Made by a program: the position numbers and the translations under genes | The notes under the pieces: generated by a model | The model's input: the letters and a program-made list of their open reading frames with translations, nothing else | Databases searched by the model: none | What the model was told of the DNA's origin: nothing | Shown here: in pieces, positions 35,168 to 43,331 of the stretch | Layout: each line of letters starts with the position of its first letter | Position numbering within the stretch: the first letter of the stretch is position 1 | Assembly: GCF_003991135.1 (NCBI RefSeq) | Contig: NZ_CP016379.1 | Span: 1,550,001-1,614,000, forward strand | Length of the DNA stretch: 64,000 nucleotides | From: Anoxybacter fermentans | GTDB lineage: Bacteria > Bacillota > Halanaerobiia > DY22613 | Reading direction: 5' to 3'

Positions 35168-36145
35168 TCAGGCAAGATATAAAGAAAGATTTTCTAAAGT
35201 AATATCCGGATGCAATGCAACATTAATTCCTCCTGCAATGCATCTGGACATATCCTGAATTAATTCATCGATTCCTTTAGGAGTCACCACCAGATTTCCA
35301 AAGAAAGGTTGAAGAACTTCATTGATAATCTGATTTTTATATTTTGGATCCAGACGGTTATATCTTTCCCTTTCTGCCCCTGCAAATTTGGAACTAGAGA
35401 AAAGTTTATCTATAGCATCATTGGCAATGGTAGTCGCATGAACTACTGTTGGGATTCCCATTGCAATAACCGGAACACCCATGCTTTTTTGAGTAATCCC
35501 TGCTCGTTTTTTGCCCAACCCTGAACCAGGATGAATTCCGGCATTACTTATCTGAATAGTTGTACCCAGACGGCTTACACTTCTTGCCGCCAGGGCATCA
35601 ATGGCGATGATTACCTCAGGTTTTACCCGCTCTACTACACCTTTTATAATCTCTGCTGTCTGGACACCGGTAAGACCCATAACCCCTGGAGAAAGAGCAC
35701 AAACAGAGCGTAGCCCTTTTCTTAATTCAGGAGGTACTTCTTTATAGAGATGGCGGGTAATCATTAAATAATGTATTACTCTTGGCCCTAATGCATCAGG
35801 AGTGGCATTCCAATTTCCAAGGCCAACTACAAAAATTGTTGAGTCCTCTCTTAATCTATCAAAATTAATTAACCGCTCCAACTCCCCGGCAATGACACCG
35901 CTTAAAGAGTTATGAATCTCCCGATTATTAGTAGAAAGCCCTTGAGATTCTATAGTCACATACTCACCTACAGGTTTTCCAATTTTTTGGGCAGCACTTT
36001 CATTCAATACCTTAATTCGTGTAACCATAGAATACTCTTTCCGTTCTTCTGTAACTGAAACCCCTTCAATCTCACCACCTGTCCGCTGAATCGCCATCTC
36101 TTGGGCTTCTACTGCCAGATCAGTGTAGATACCTAAATTTTGCAT
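35168..36145 (-). CDS. gpr: Germination protease GPR
   Basis: A 325-residue spore protease that degrades SASP during germination. Matching blocks include GIYTDLAVEAQEMA at the start (pro-region cleaved in Bacillus), IFVVGLGNWNATPDALGPRV, ALSPGVMGLTGVQTAEI, VIAIDALAARSVSRLGTTIQ and ISNAGIHPGSGLGKKRAG. The ATG at 36145 is chosen; the frame open to 36208 would overlap the next gene and lacks a ribosome site, whereas GAGGAAGGGG precedes this ATG. Its likely targets, three SASP, are encoded in the same window. Confidence 0.95.
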   Translation of the reverse strand: MQNLGIYTDLAVEAQEMAIQRTGGEIEGVSVTEERKEYSMVTRIKVLNESAAQKIGKPVGEYVTIESQGLSTNNREIHNSLSGVIAGELERLINFDRLREDSTIFVVGLGNWNATPDALGPRVIHYLMITRHLYKEVPPELRKGLRSVCALSPGVMGLTGVQTAEIIKGVVERVKPEVIIAIDALAARSVSRLGTTIQISNAGIHPGSGLGKKRAGITQKSMGVPVIAMGIPTVVHATTIANDAIDKLFSSSKFAGAERERYNRLDPKYKNQIINEVLQPFFGNLVVTPKGIDELIQDMSRCIAGGINVALHPDITLENLSLYLA

Positions 36146-36167
36146 TAAATTAAATTCCCCTTCCTCT

Positions 36168-36503
36168 TTAACGAAGTTCTGTCGGAACAAAAGCGTCAAC
36201 AATACCAATTACCAATGCTGCCAATAATGCCCCAATCAAAGTAACCCGCATGCCGGGTACTATAAATTGGGCTAACCAAATTACAATAGTAGAAGTTATA
36301 AATCCAATCAACCCACGACTCTGAGGAGAAACTTTTTCCCCCAACAATCCTTCAATAATATAACCAATTACTGCAATTACAATAGCTCCCAACAATGCAT
36401 TTGTAAAACCTACAATTTCAAAACCCGGAATAAAGAAACCTACCGCTAAAAGAACTAGTGCTGAAACAATAAATCGTATAATCGCTCCTATCCAACCTGC
36501 CAT
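36168..36503 (-). CDS. Phage-holin-family-like small membrane protein (YvlD-like)
   Basis: A 111-residue, very hydrophobic protein with four predicted membrane helices (about 6-24, 31-49, 68-84, 86-103). GFFIPGFEIVGFTNALLGAI and VPGMRVTLIGALLAALVIGI repeat the phage_holin_4_2/YvlD pattern (IPGF..G...AL..A). The function is unknown; the family is common in genomes without any phage link. The ATG follows AAGGAGGTGATTT. It precedes gpr by 22 bases. Confidence 0.72.
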   Translation of the reverse strand: MAGWIGAIIRFIVSALVLLAVGFFIPGFEIVGFTNALLGAIVIAVIGYIIEGLLGEKVSPQSRGLIGFITSTIVIWLAQFIVPGMRVTLIGALLAALVIGIVDAFVPTELR

Positions 36504-36650
36504 AACTAAATCACCTCCTTAAATTTTTTCATTTATAGCTTTACCTTTGAATTTAATAACTATTCAAAAAACTTTTTAAAAGTACCGATTTATTTTACCC
36601 AATCTGGGATAAAATAACTAACAGTATAAGAGCATTTTTTGAGAAATCCC

Positions 36651-36679
36651 TTGCATTTTTAAACTACCCGTGTTACAAT
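36651..36679 (+). promoter_or_regulatory. Sigma-A promoter of rpsT
   Basis: TTGCAT (36651-36656), a 17-base spacer and TACAAT (36674-36679) lie about 80 bases before the rpsT start. Confidence 0.65.
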
Positions 36680-36758
36680 TTAAATGTTATGAAAAAAATC
36701 ATACATATTATCATAAAGTTTTTGCCTGATGATTCTGTTGAAGGAGGTGACTTGAAGA

Positions 36759-37031
36759 ATGCCTATCATTAAATCTGCAAAAAAGAGAGTAAAGATCACT
36801 AAAAAGAGAACTTTGCGGAATCGTGCAAATAAATCTGCTCTTCGTACTGCTATCAAGCGTTTTGAAAGAGCAGTAGCTGAAGGTGATCTTGAGAAAGCTA
36901 AAGTTGAGCTGGTTAAAGCCCAAAGCACTATTGATAAATCTGTAAAGAAGGGTATCATTCATAAAAACAATGCTGCACGGAAGAAATCTAGATTAGCAAG
37001 AATGTTCAATCAGCTGGCTGCCAATGCTTAA
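36759..37031 (+). CDS. rpsT: 30S ribosomal protein S20
   Basis: A 90-residue basic helical protein: MPIIKSAKKRVKITKKRTLR, NRANKSALRTAIKRFE and the C-terminal IHKNNAARKKSRLARMFNQL are standard for ribosomal protein S20. The ATG follows GAAGGAGGTGACTTGAAGA. It is on the plus strand, divergent from the gpr side and convergent with holA, with its own promoter and terminator. The placement between holA and gpr is the same as in B. subtilis. Confidence 0.97.
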   Translation: MPIIKSAKKRVKITKKRTLRNRANKSALRTAIKRFERAVAEGDLEKAKVELVKAQSTIDKSVKKGIIHKNNAARKKSRLARMFNQLAANA

Positions 37032-37052
37032 TTATAGACATGGCTTATATGT

Positions 37053-37087
37053 AAAAAAAGCTGAACTCATCTGAGTTCAGCTTTTTT
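37053..37087 (+). terminator. Terminator of rpsT
   Basis: AAAAAAAGCTGAACTCA and TGAGTTCAGCTTTTTT form an 11-bp stem with a T run, 22 bases after the rpsT stop codon. Confidence 0.9.
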
Positions 37088-37144
37088 ATGTTCAGGAAAT
37101 TATACTTTGTGCAGATTATAAATAATATTTGGTATAGATAATTT

Positions 37145-37329
37145 ATAAAAAACTGCAAAAAGCTAATTTTAAGCGCTATTGAAATTTTTCTTTAAACCAT
37201 CTTATTAAGATTGAAAAGAATAGTCTCATCACAGGATATAATGAGCTAATCAAGTCACTGAAATCGAACATTAGATGGTTCGAAAAATTTCTTTACGAAG
37301 CGAAAAATTAGCTTTTTACAGTAAAATCA
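37145..37329 (-). repeat. LPE palindromic element, copy G (short class, reversed)
   Basis: About 185 bp in reverse orientation, from AAACTGCAAAAAGC to GCTTTTTACAGTAAAATCA. The left tip is eroded. It ends one base before the holA stop codon. Confidence 0.9.
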
Positions 37330-37330
37330 T

Positions 37331-38353
37331 CTAATTTGATTTCAAATTCTTCATATCAATCAATGCCAACTGTAAAGCCATCTTTTCAGGATACTTCCCG
37401 GTCACAATATCATAATTAGCCTGAAGCATCCGCTCTAAAGCCAGTTCCAGTTCAGTCATGGTAAAGTTTCGGGCCTGCTTATAGCACTTTTTAATCGGAT
37501 ACGGATGCTGGCCCAACCGTTTAGCAGTATCTTCAGGTGGAAATCCCTTCTCAGACATCTCCTTAGAAAACATAATCAAATGGAGCTGACGGATAAACAT
37601 TTTAAGAATCATAAATAATGATTCTCCTTCCCGCTCCATATCCTCCAAAATCAGCAAAGCTTTCTTAATCTGCCGATTTCCTACTGCATCTACCAGATCA
37701 AAGATAATATTTTCCTTTAAAATAGCATCTTTACTAATTACAGCTTTAATATCATCCAATGTAACGAACTCTTTATCTCCAACATAAATAACAACCTTTT
37801 CAATCTCTGATTTAAGTCGCTGCAGATTGTTATGAAAATGTTCTTCTAAAAAATTTATTCCATTTTTGGCAACCTTTTTTCCTTCTTTTGCAAATTGCTG
37901 CTCAATCCACATATCAAGATTCTGATACTTTAATGGTTCAAACTCAATCCATTCTCCAATCTCCTTAATCAGTTTAACAAAACTGAGACGTCCATCCGGC
38001 TTATTTTTTGAGATTAGCAAAAGAATTGTATTTTTTGGAAAATCTTTGAAAAGTTTAGTCAATATTCTCTCATCTTTTTTATGTATCAGACGTTCCTTGC
38101 AACGGGCCACTACAATCCTGTATGGAGAGAGCATACTTACAGTATGACAGACCTCATATAACTTATTGTCAAAATCCTCTTCGTTCTCCTCATTTATATA
38201 GCTTAACATAAAATCTTTCATTCCAGGGTCTACAAACCGTTTAATAAACTTACTGACAAACTCATCTATTAGATAGGGTTCATTCCCGAACAAAAGATAA
38301 ACTGGCTTCAAATCTTCCAACTTTGCTTTTAGTATTCTTTCAGTCCACTCCAT
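37331..38353 (-). CDS. holA: DNA polymerase III delta subunit
   Basis: A 340-residue clamp-loader subunit (HolA/YqeN). It opens with KPVYLLFGNEPYLIDEFVSKF, then DPGMKDFMLSYINEENEED, NTILLLISKNKPDGR, LLEDMEREGESLFMILKMFI and HPYPIKKCYKQARNFT near the end, as usual for the family. It opens the beta clamp in the replisome. The stop (TAG) lies one base from LPE copy G. The comEC...holA-rpsT neighbourhood is conserved, though accessory genes now separate comEC. Confidence 0.93.
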   Translation of the reverse strand: MEWTERILKAKLEDLKPVYLLFGNEPYLIDEFVSKFIKRFVDPGMKDFMLSYINEENEEDFDNKLYEVCHTVSMLSPYRIVVARCKERLIHKKDERILTKLFKDFPKNTILLLISKNKPDGRLSFVKLIKEIGEWIEFEPLKYQNLDMWIEQQFAKEGKKVAKNGINFLEEHFHNNLQRLKSEIEKVVIYVGDKEFVTLDDIKAVISKDAILKENIIFDLVDAVGNRQIKKALLILEDMEREGESLFMILKMFIRQLHLIMFSKEMSEKGFPPEDTAKRLGQHPYPIKKCYKQARNFTMTELELALERMLQANYDIVTGKYPEKMALQLALIDMKNLKSN

Positions 38354-38420
38354 CTATATCACATCCTTCTAAAGATTAGTTCGCTATATATAACAAAATT
38401 CCTGCGTAAATAAATATAAC

Positions 38421-38455
38421 TCCCGCGGAAAGGAACTTCTCCGCAGGAGTTTATG
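38421..38455 (-). terminator. Terminator of the phosphoesterase gene
   Basis: AACTCCcGCGGA and TCCGCaGGAGTT pair in a stem of about 11 bp directly after the stop of the gene at 38459. The following T run is short. Confidence 0.6.
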
Positions 38456-38458
38456 CTT

Positions 38459-39175
38459 TTACCCAATACCTTTGCGGAATAAATCAGCAAATTCGCTGGG
38501 CATACCGGGCTCTTTTTCAATAGCAGAAGCGGTCTTTTCAAAATTGTACTCCACTTCACGACTAATATAATCAATACTATCCCGGGTAATATCAAGAATA
38601 ACATAAGTGGCCCTGGGATTTCCATGCTTGGATTTTCCAACACTGCCAGCATTAACAATACAACGATTATCTACTACTTTAAAGTAAGGTTTGTGGGTAT
38701 GGCCACAGATCAGGATATCAAAGGAATATTGATCCAGAATCTCAAAAATGGCTTCATTATCTGCATAAAGATATTCATTATTTTTACGTGGACTTCCATG
38801 AACTATATAAACATCTTTACCCTCTATCTTCATCCGGTACTCTTTTGGTAAATTCTTAAGCCATTCTTTATTTTCAGGAGTAACGTTTTCCTGACTCCAG
38901 ACTAAAGACATTCCAGCTCGTTCTAAATCTTTAGGATCCTTATAATCACAGCCGCAAGCCAAAAGATCTTCTGCCACACTCTCATCATAGTTACCTTGAA
39001 TAGTTAAAATCTCCTTTTTACGGATCAGGTTGATTACTTCATTAGGAAATGTTGCATATCCTACCAGGTCACCAACACAAATAATTTTATCAACCTTCTG
39101 AGTTTCAATATCTTTTAGCACCTCTTCTAAAGCATAAATATTAGCATGAATATCCGCAATTACTGCTAATCTCAT
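38459..39175 (-). CDS. YfcE/MJ0936-type metallophosphoesterase
   Basis: A 238-residue calcineurin-like phosphodiesterase. All metal motifs are present: ADIHANIYALEEVL, GDLVGYATFPNEV, IQGNYDESV, VHGSPRKNNEY and CGHTHKPYFKV. The family hydrolyses phosphodiesters; its natural substrate is unknown. It starts 12 bases after the acr3 stop with ribosome site AAAGGAGGG, so it may be co-transcribed with the arsenic genes, but a functional link is not evident. Confidence 0.88.
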   Translation of the reverse strand: MRLAVIADIHANIYALEEVLKDIETQKVDKIICVGDLVGYATFPNEVINLIRKKEILTIQGNYDESVAEDLLACGCDYKDPKDLERAGMSLVWSQENVTPENKEWLKNLPKEYRMKIEGKDVYIVHGSPRKNNEYLYADNEAIFEILDQYSFDILICGHTHKPYFKVVDNRCIVNAGSVGKSKHGNPRATYVILDITRDSIDYISREVEYNFEKTASAIEKEPGMPSEFADLFRKGIG

Positions 39176-39187
39176 TATAACCCTCCT

Positions 39188-40264
39188 TTAAGCTTTAGTA
39201 AACCAATGACGAGTACTGTTGGCTATCCTTACCAGAGTTAACATAAGAGGTACTTCTACCAGCACCCCCACAACAGTAGCCAATGCTGCACCTGAGCTTA
39301 GTCCAAAAAGACTGATTGCGGTCGCAACAGCCAATTCAAAAAAATTACTGGCACCAATCATACTCGCCGGAGCAGCAATAGAATGTTCAACTTTCCAGAG
39401 TTTGGCCCAACCATAACCGATGATAAAAATGAAAAAAGTTTGGATGATCAAAGGAATTGCGATTAATATAATATGCAACGGATTATTTAGAATTACATCA
39501 CCCTGGAAAGAGAAGAGAATAATCAGTGTTAAGAGCAAACCAATGATAGTAAAGTTACCTAATTTTTTTAGATAGACGTTTTCAAACCAATCCAGACCTT
39601 TTGTCCGGATTAAATATTTACGGGAAAAATATCCAGCTGCCAGTGGAATGACAATAAATAAAATTACAGATAAGAAAATAGTATCATATGGAACACTGAT
39701 ATCAGATACTCCCAAAAGGAACATGACAATTGGGGCATAAGCAACTAATAAAATTAAATCATTAATTGACACCTGAACCAGAGTATAACCGGGATCTCCA
39801 TCGGTTAAGTAGCTCCAGACAAAGACCATAGCAGTACATGGAGCAGCACCCAAAAGAATTGCTCCTGCAATATATTCTTTTCCTAAATCTGCGGGAATCA
39901 ATCCACCAAAAAAGATTTTGATAAAAAGCCAGGCAAAGAAAAACATGGTGAAAGGTTTAATCAGCCAATTCACTACCAGAGTAATAATTAGACCTTTAGG
40001 TTTGCGACCTACTGCAACAATACTGTCAAAATCGATTTTAACCATCATGGGATAAATCATAAACCAGATCAATATAGCCACCGGAATTGAAACCTGTGCA
40101 TATTCCATCTTGCTTAGAAAGCGTGGAATTGCTGGAATGAGCTGACCTATAAGTACACCAATAATGATACAGATAGCAACCCAGATGGTTAAGTAGCGTT
40201 CAAAAAAACCCAATCTTTTTCCTTTAACTTCCTTCTGCTTTTTTGTTAAAGTTTGTTTGCTCAT
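39188..40264 (-). CDS. acr3: Arsenite efflux permease Acr3
   Basis: A 358-residue, ten-helix permease of the ACR3 branch of bile-acid/arsenite transporters. It has LGAAPCTAMVFVWSYLTDGD, with the essential membrane Cys of ACR3, VNWLIKPFTMFFFAWLF and GASNFFELAVATAISLFG. It exports As(III), possibly Sb(III). The start overlaps the arsR stop as ATGA, so the two are translated together and both are presumably derepressed by arsenite. Confidence 0.94.
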   Translation of the reverse strand: MSKQTLTKKQKEVKGKRLGFFERYLTIWVAICIIIGVLIGQLIPAIPRFLSKMEYAQVSIPVAILIWFMIYPMMVKIDFDSIVAVGRKPKGLIITLVVNWLIKPFTMFFFAWLFIKIFFGGLIPADLGKEYIAGAILLGAAPCTAMVFVWSYLTDGDPGYTLVQVSINDLILLVAYAPIVMFLLGVSDISVPYDTIFLSVILFIVIPLAAGYFSRKYLIRTKGLDWFENVYLKKLGNFTIIGLLLTLIILFSFQGDVILNNPLHIILIAIPLIIQTFFIFIIGYGWAKLWKVEHSIAAPASMIGASNFFELAVATAISLFGLSSGAALATVVGVLVEVPLMLTLVRIANSTRHWFTKA

Positions 40265-40650
40265 ATTTTTCCTCCTTTCTTAACTCTTTTTATTTTTTTA
40301 TTATTATCCAGCATTCTACATAAATCCATTGACTTAATCTGATATAGATTAGTCTCGATTTCATCCATCCCAAGAGCAGAATAACTTTGATTTTGCAAAT
40401 TATTCAAAATATCCAAATAAGAGCTGTAAACAGGATAGTTGATCTTATAATAAGACCATTGCTCTCGCCGCTCCTCTACTACCAAATCCAGGTCTTTAAA
40501 ACGACGTAAATGCTGAGAAATACAGGGCTGGGACTTGCCCAGAATCTCTGTTAATTCACAGACACAAAGTTGCTGGTCTAATAAAAGTTTTAAAATCTTA
40601 AATCTTGTTTCATCAGAAATACATTTTAAAAATTGAATTAGTTTATGCAT
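40261..40650 (-). CDS. arsR: ArsR-family metalloid-responsive repressor 1
   Basis: A 129-residue winged-helix regulator. ISDETRFKILKLLLDQQLCVCELTEIL carries the CVC metalloid-binding pair in helix 3, and SQPCISQHLRRFKDLDLVVEERREQWSYYKI is the DNA-binding wing. It has an extended, basic C-terminus. It probably represses its own promoter and acr3. The ATG follows AAAGGAGGAGC; a consensus sigma-A promoter lies just upstream. Confidence 0.92.
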   Translation of the reverse strand: MHKLIQFLKCISDETRFKILKLLLDQQLCVCELTEILGKSQPCISQHLRRFKDLDLVVEERREQWSYYKINYPVYSSYLDILNNLQNQSYSALGMDEIETNLYQIKSMDLCRMLDNNKKIKRVKKGGKI

Positions 40651-40688
40651 TTGCTCCTCCTTTCTACATATTCGTAATTACTAATATA

Positions 40689-40717
40689 AGTATATACAAA
40701 TATAATCTCACTGTCAA
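40689..40717 (-). promoter_or_regulatory. Sigma-A promoter of arsR-acr3
   Basis: On the minus strand TTGACA (40712-40717), 17 bases, TATACT (40689-40694), about 40 bases before arsR. AT-rich partial inverted repeats around the -10 box may be the ArsR site. Confidence 0.78.
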
Positions 40718-40765
40718 TATGTTTTACCAGATTTTAACAAAATAAAATACCCTTCCAGACATTTA

Positions 40766-40790
40766 AGAAAGGTGGATCTGCATCCACCTT
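40766..40790 (-). terminator. Hairpin after the thioredoxin-like gene
   Basis: AAAGGTGGAT, a 4-base loop and ATCCACCTTT lie directly downstream of the stop codon and upstream of the arsR-acr3 promoter, so they separate the two ars units. Confidence 0.65.
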
Positions 40791-41030
40791 TTAGACTGAT
40801 TGTAAAATTTCTTTAATCTCTTCCTTTTTAGGAACTCGACCAGAGGCTTTCACCTCTCCATTGACCACCAGACCTGGAGTACGCATAACTCCATATGAGA
40901 GAATATCCTGCATATCTGTAACTTTCTCAATATTGGCCTCCAAACCCAGCTCATCTACTGCTTCTTTGGTTAAGTTGGCTAATTTTATACAATTTGCACA
41001 ACCTGAACCAAGAATCTTAATTTCAAGCAT
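40791..41030 (-). CDS. Small redox-active thiol protein (thioredoxin-like, MTH895 type)
   Basis: A 79-residue thioredoxin-fold protein with a redox motif GCANC at residues 10-14, MLEIKILGSGCANCIKL at the start, and MRTPGLVVNGEVKASGRVP, the cis-Pro region. Such proteins often sit beside ArsP or related permeases and may reduce a metalloid or the transporter. The ATG at 41030 with AAAGGAGGTGG is used; the frame open to 41096 takes its first codons from LPE copy H and lacks a ribosome site. Confidence 0.85.
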   Translation of the reverse strand: MLEIKILGSGCANCIKLANLTKEAVDELGLEANIEKVTDMQDILSYGVMRTPGLVVNGEVKASGRVPKKEEIKEILQSV

Positions 41031-41064
41031 TTTTCCACCTCCTTTCAACATAAACATTATGTAT

Positions 41065-41254
41065 AGATTAAACTGCAAAAAGCTAATTTTGAGCATCAGA
41101 GAAATTTTTCGTTAAATCATCTTAGCGAAATGAAAGGAGAAATAAGGCCTCATATGAGGATGTGATGAGCTAATCAAGTCACTGAAATCGAACTTTAGAT
41201 GGTTCGAAAAATTTCTTTATAAAGCGAAAAATTAGCTTTTTTGCAGTAAAGTCA
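41065..41254 (-). repeat. LPE palindromic element, copy H (reversed)
   Basis: About 190 bp in reverse orientation, from AGATTAAACTGC to GCAGTAAAGTCA. It inserts between the ArsP-like gene and the thioredoxin-like gene and provides the TGA stop of the ArsP-like gene with its terminal TCA. It has one inner hairpin (CTCATATGAGGATGTGATGAG). No direct repeat is found. Confidence 0.92.
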
Positions 41255-42199
41255 TAAAATAATATTAAACAAATAACCCACAAAAATAATTGAAACACCA
41301 ACAATTCCCACAAAAATACCAATCAATTTAGGTTTAATTACTTTTCGCAAAATTATCATTTCAGGTAATGATAGAGCAACCACAGCCATCATAAAACTCA
41401 ATGCTGTCCCAACAGCCACACCTTTTCCAATTAACGCCTGGATTACGGGAATAGTCCCAACTGCATTAGAATAAAGTGGAATCCCAAGAGCAACTGCAAC
41501 AAAGACAGCAAAAGAATTATTTTCACCTGCATATCGACTCAAAAGGTCAGCAGGAGCATAACCGTGAATAACAGCGCCAATTCCAATCCCAATAAGAATA
41601 AAAATCCAGATTCGCTTTATAATATCAACAACCGCATCTTTAGCAAACTCAAGTCTCTCCTGCCGGGTCATCTGTTCAACATGGGTTTCTCCCATTTGAA
41701 TCTGATAAACATATTCCTCTACTTCTTTTTCTAGATTCAGATTACCGATAATAATTCCACCTACAATCCCAATTACCATTCCGCTGATCAAATATAGCCC
41801 GGCAATCTTCCAGCCAAAAAGAGTAAAAAGCATCACAAGGGCAATTTCATTAACAATAGGTGAAGTTATCAAAAATGAAAAAGTCACTCCCAACGGTATT
41901 CCCGCTTCCACAAAGCCGATAAAAATCGGTACGGTAGAACAGGAACAGAAAGGTGAAATTACACCCAAAACAGCCGCCAGAAAATTACCCACGAAAAGTT
42001 TTTTACCACTGAGAAGTTCTCTGGCTCTTTCTGGTGGAAAGTAACTTCTTATAAATGAAATAACAAATATCATAACCGAAAGTAATATAATAAGCTTTAA
42101 TGAATCATAAATAAAGAAATCTAATGCTTTCCCCAAACGACTATCTTCTGCAATCTTTAAAAATTTATACACCACAAAATCAGAAAACCATTGAATCAA
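41252..42199 (-). CDS. ArsP-like (DUF318) permease
   Basis: A 315-residue permease of the ArsP_1/DUF318 family with about eight membrane helices. SPFCSCSTVPIFIGFVEAGIP carries the Cys cluster used by ArsP to bind trivalent organoarsenicals, and SFLITSPIVNEIALVMLFTLF and GIPLYSNAVGTIPVIQALI are further family blocks. It is likely an efflux permease for organoarsenicals or another metal(loid). The start is TTG behind GGAGGTAG. The stop codon comes from LPE copy H. It follows arsR2 by 7 bases or so. Confidence 0.8.
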   Translation of the reverse strand: MIQWFSDFVVYKFLKIAEDSRLGKALDFFIYDSLKLIILLSVMIFVISFIRSYFPPERARELLSGKKLFVGNFLAAVLGVISPFCSCSTVPIFIGFVEAGIPLGVTFSFLITSPIVNEIALVMLFTLFGWKIAGLYLISGMVIGIVGGIIIGNLNLEKEVEEYVYQIQMGETHVEQMTRQERLEFAKDAVVDIIKRIWIFILIGIGIGAVIHGYAPADLLSRYAGENNSFAVFVAVALGIPLYSNAVGTIPVIQALIGKGVAVGTALSFMMAVVALSLPEMIILRKVIKPKLIGIFVGIVGVSIIFVGYLFNIIL

Positions 42200-42205
42200 C
42201 TCAAA

Positions 42206-42577
42206 CTACCTCCTTTGACAAGCTTTACATTTTTTAATTCTCTCATTTTTTCTAAGATTCTGAAAACGCAGCCATTCTTCTTTAAAGTCAGCCATCCTTT
42301 CTAATGGTAAACTGATTAATTCTTCTAATTCTTTTATTTTCTCTTCAAACTTCACCTTATTTAAACTATAGTAAATTAACTGACCTTCCCGTCTCTTTTC
42401 TACCAGGTCTGCATTAAAGAGTATCCGTAAATGTTGAGATATATTAGATTGAGTCTGACCAGTTACTTCTTCTAATTCGCAGACACATAATTCCCTCTCA
42501 GCTAGCAATTTAATTAACTTTAACCGGGATTCATTAGAAAAACATTTGGCAAATTCTACAATATCAGAAAGCTTCAT
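42206..42577 (-). CDS. arsR: ArsR-family metalloid-responsive repressor 2
   Basis: About 123 residues. SNESRLKLIKLLAERELCVCELEEVTGQ has the same CVC sensor motif as the other ArsR, and TQSNISQHLRILFNADLVEKRREGQLIYYSL is the helix-turn-helix and wing. The C-terminus ends with an extra CKAC. It probably controls the ArsP-like permease and the thioredoxin-like protein. The ATG at 42577 follows GAGGTGA; a GTG at 42589 is less likely. It is a paralogue of the other ArsR in this block, though quite diverged. Confidence 0.9.
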   Translation of the reverse strand: MKLSDIVEFAKCFSNESRLKLIKLLAERELCVCELEEVTGQTQSNISQHLRILFNADLVEKRREGQLIYYSLNKVKFEEKIKELEELISLPLERMADFKEEWLRFQNLRKNERIKKCKACQRR

Positions 42578-42600
42578 TCTGGCTCTCACCTCGCAAATCT

Positions 42601-42653
42601 ATTAAATAAGTGTTTTCTTATATAATTATATACTTATTTATTTTAAAAATCAA
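42601..42653 (-). promoter_or_regulatory. Sigma-A promoter and likely ArsR operator of the arsR2-arsP unit
   Basis: On the minus strand TTGATT (42648-42653), 17 bases, TATAAT (42625-42630). An inverted repeat AAATAAGT...ACTTATTT surrounds the -10 box and includes the palindrome ATATAATTATAT, a plausible ArsR-type operator. Confidence 0.7.
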
Positions 42654-42678
42654 ACATAAAAAAAGACTAACAATTATG

Positions 42679-42840
42679 TTAGTCATTGGGGTAACGCTGT
42701 TTGGCCCTTCTTATGATTTTATAAACTAAAAACATGACTTCTGTTAAAATAAGCTGTAGTAGCGGAATACCCATTACCTGGCCATAAGATTTTTCTACCC
42801 ATCTATTTATCCGCCCATTAAATCCCTAATGGATAGATTG
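42679..42840 (-). pseudogene. Remnant of a DUF1648/SdpI-like membrane protein
   Basis: A minus-strand frame ending with TAA at 42679-42681 reads GFNGRINRWVEKSYGQVMG, then IPLLQLILTEVMFLVYKIIR and RAKQRYPND. The GRINRWVEKS pattern after SIH resembles the DUF1648 motif HFN..GEPDRW.SKS. Position 42826-42828 is TAG, where TGG (Trp) would give HWGFNG, and further stops lie upstream. There is no start or ribosome site. It is a decayed fragment in an otherwise gene-free 330-base stretch. Confidence 0.45.
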
Positions 42841-42917
42841 AGTACTCTAATTTAATTTATTTTTTCATTACATTTCCCAACTTACCAGTCTATTTTCTAT
42901 ACTAGTCAAGATTGTCA

Positions 42918-42947
42918 GAATACAGATTAATCTTTCAGCACATAATA
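42918..42947 (+). promoter_or_regulatory. Sigma-G-type promoter of SASP gene 1
   Basis: GAATA (42918-42922), 18 bases, CATAATA (42941-42947). It fits the forespore sigma-G pattern, and the same elements with the same spacing occur before SASP gene 2. Confidence 0.7.
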
Positions 42948-42978
42948 AGAACATCACGACAAAGGGAGGTGAAATTAA

Positions 42979-43200
42979 TTGGCAGGTGGTCAAAGAACTA
43001 ACACTCTTGTTAACCCATTAGCTGCAAAAGCTATGGAACAATTCAAATATGAAGTAGCTCAGGAATTGGGTATTCAAGTTCCCCAAAGCGGTTACTGGGG
43101 TGAAATGACTACCCGTGATACCGGTGCTATTGGGGGCCATATGGTTCGTAAAATGGTTGAAGCTTACGAAAGCAGATTAGCTGGAAGTACTAACCAGTAA
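42979..43200 (+). CDS. Small acid-soluble spore protein, alpha/beta type, copy 1
   Basis: A 73-residue SASP: NPLAAKAMEQFKYEVAQELG, GYWGEMTTRDTGAIGGHMVRKMVE. The GPR cleavage-site region (FKYEVAQELG) and the GAIGGHMVRKM DNA-binding motif are intact. It coats spore DNA and protects it from UV and heat. The start is TTG at 42979 behind AAAGGGAGGTG; copy 2 has ATG at the same place. It is nearly identical to copy 2 but its tail is four residues shorter. It is on the plus strand, opposite to its neighbours. Confidence 0.96.
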   Translation: MAGGQRTNTLVNPLAAKAMEQFKYEVAQELGIQVPQSGYWGEMTTRDTGAIGGHMVRKMVEAYESRLAGSTNQ

Positions 43201-43212
43201 TTAAAACTCTTT

Positions 43213-43243
43213 AAAAAGAGCGGGTTTTATATCCGCTCTTTTT
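43213..43243 (+). terminator. Terminator of SASP gene 1
   Basis: AAAAAGAGCGG, an 8-base loop and CCGCTCTTTTT, starting 13 bases after the stop codon. The same hairpin follows SASP gene 2. Confidence 0.9.
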
Positions 43244-43331
43244 ATTTTAGTTGCATAGAGCTAATCAAACCTTTAATAAAAATTTTTTATTACCAGTCTT
43301 TATTATAATAAATTTGACCATTTTTAATACA

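Noticed and set aside
36146-36208. Longer GPR starting at 36208
   Set aside because: It would overlap the end of the upstream membrane protein gene and has no ribosome site; the ATG at 36145 gives the normal family start.
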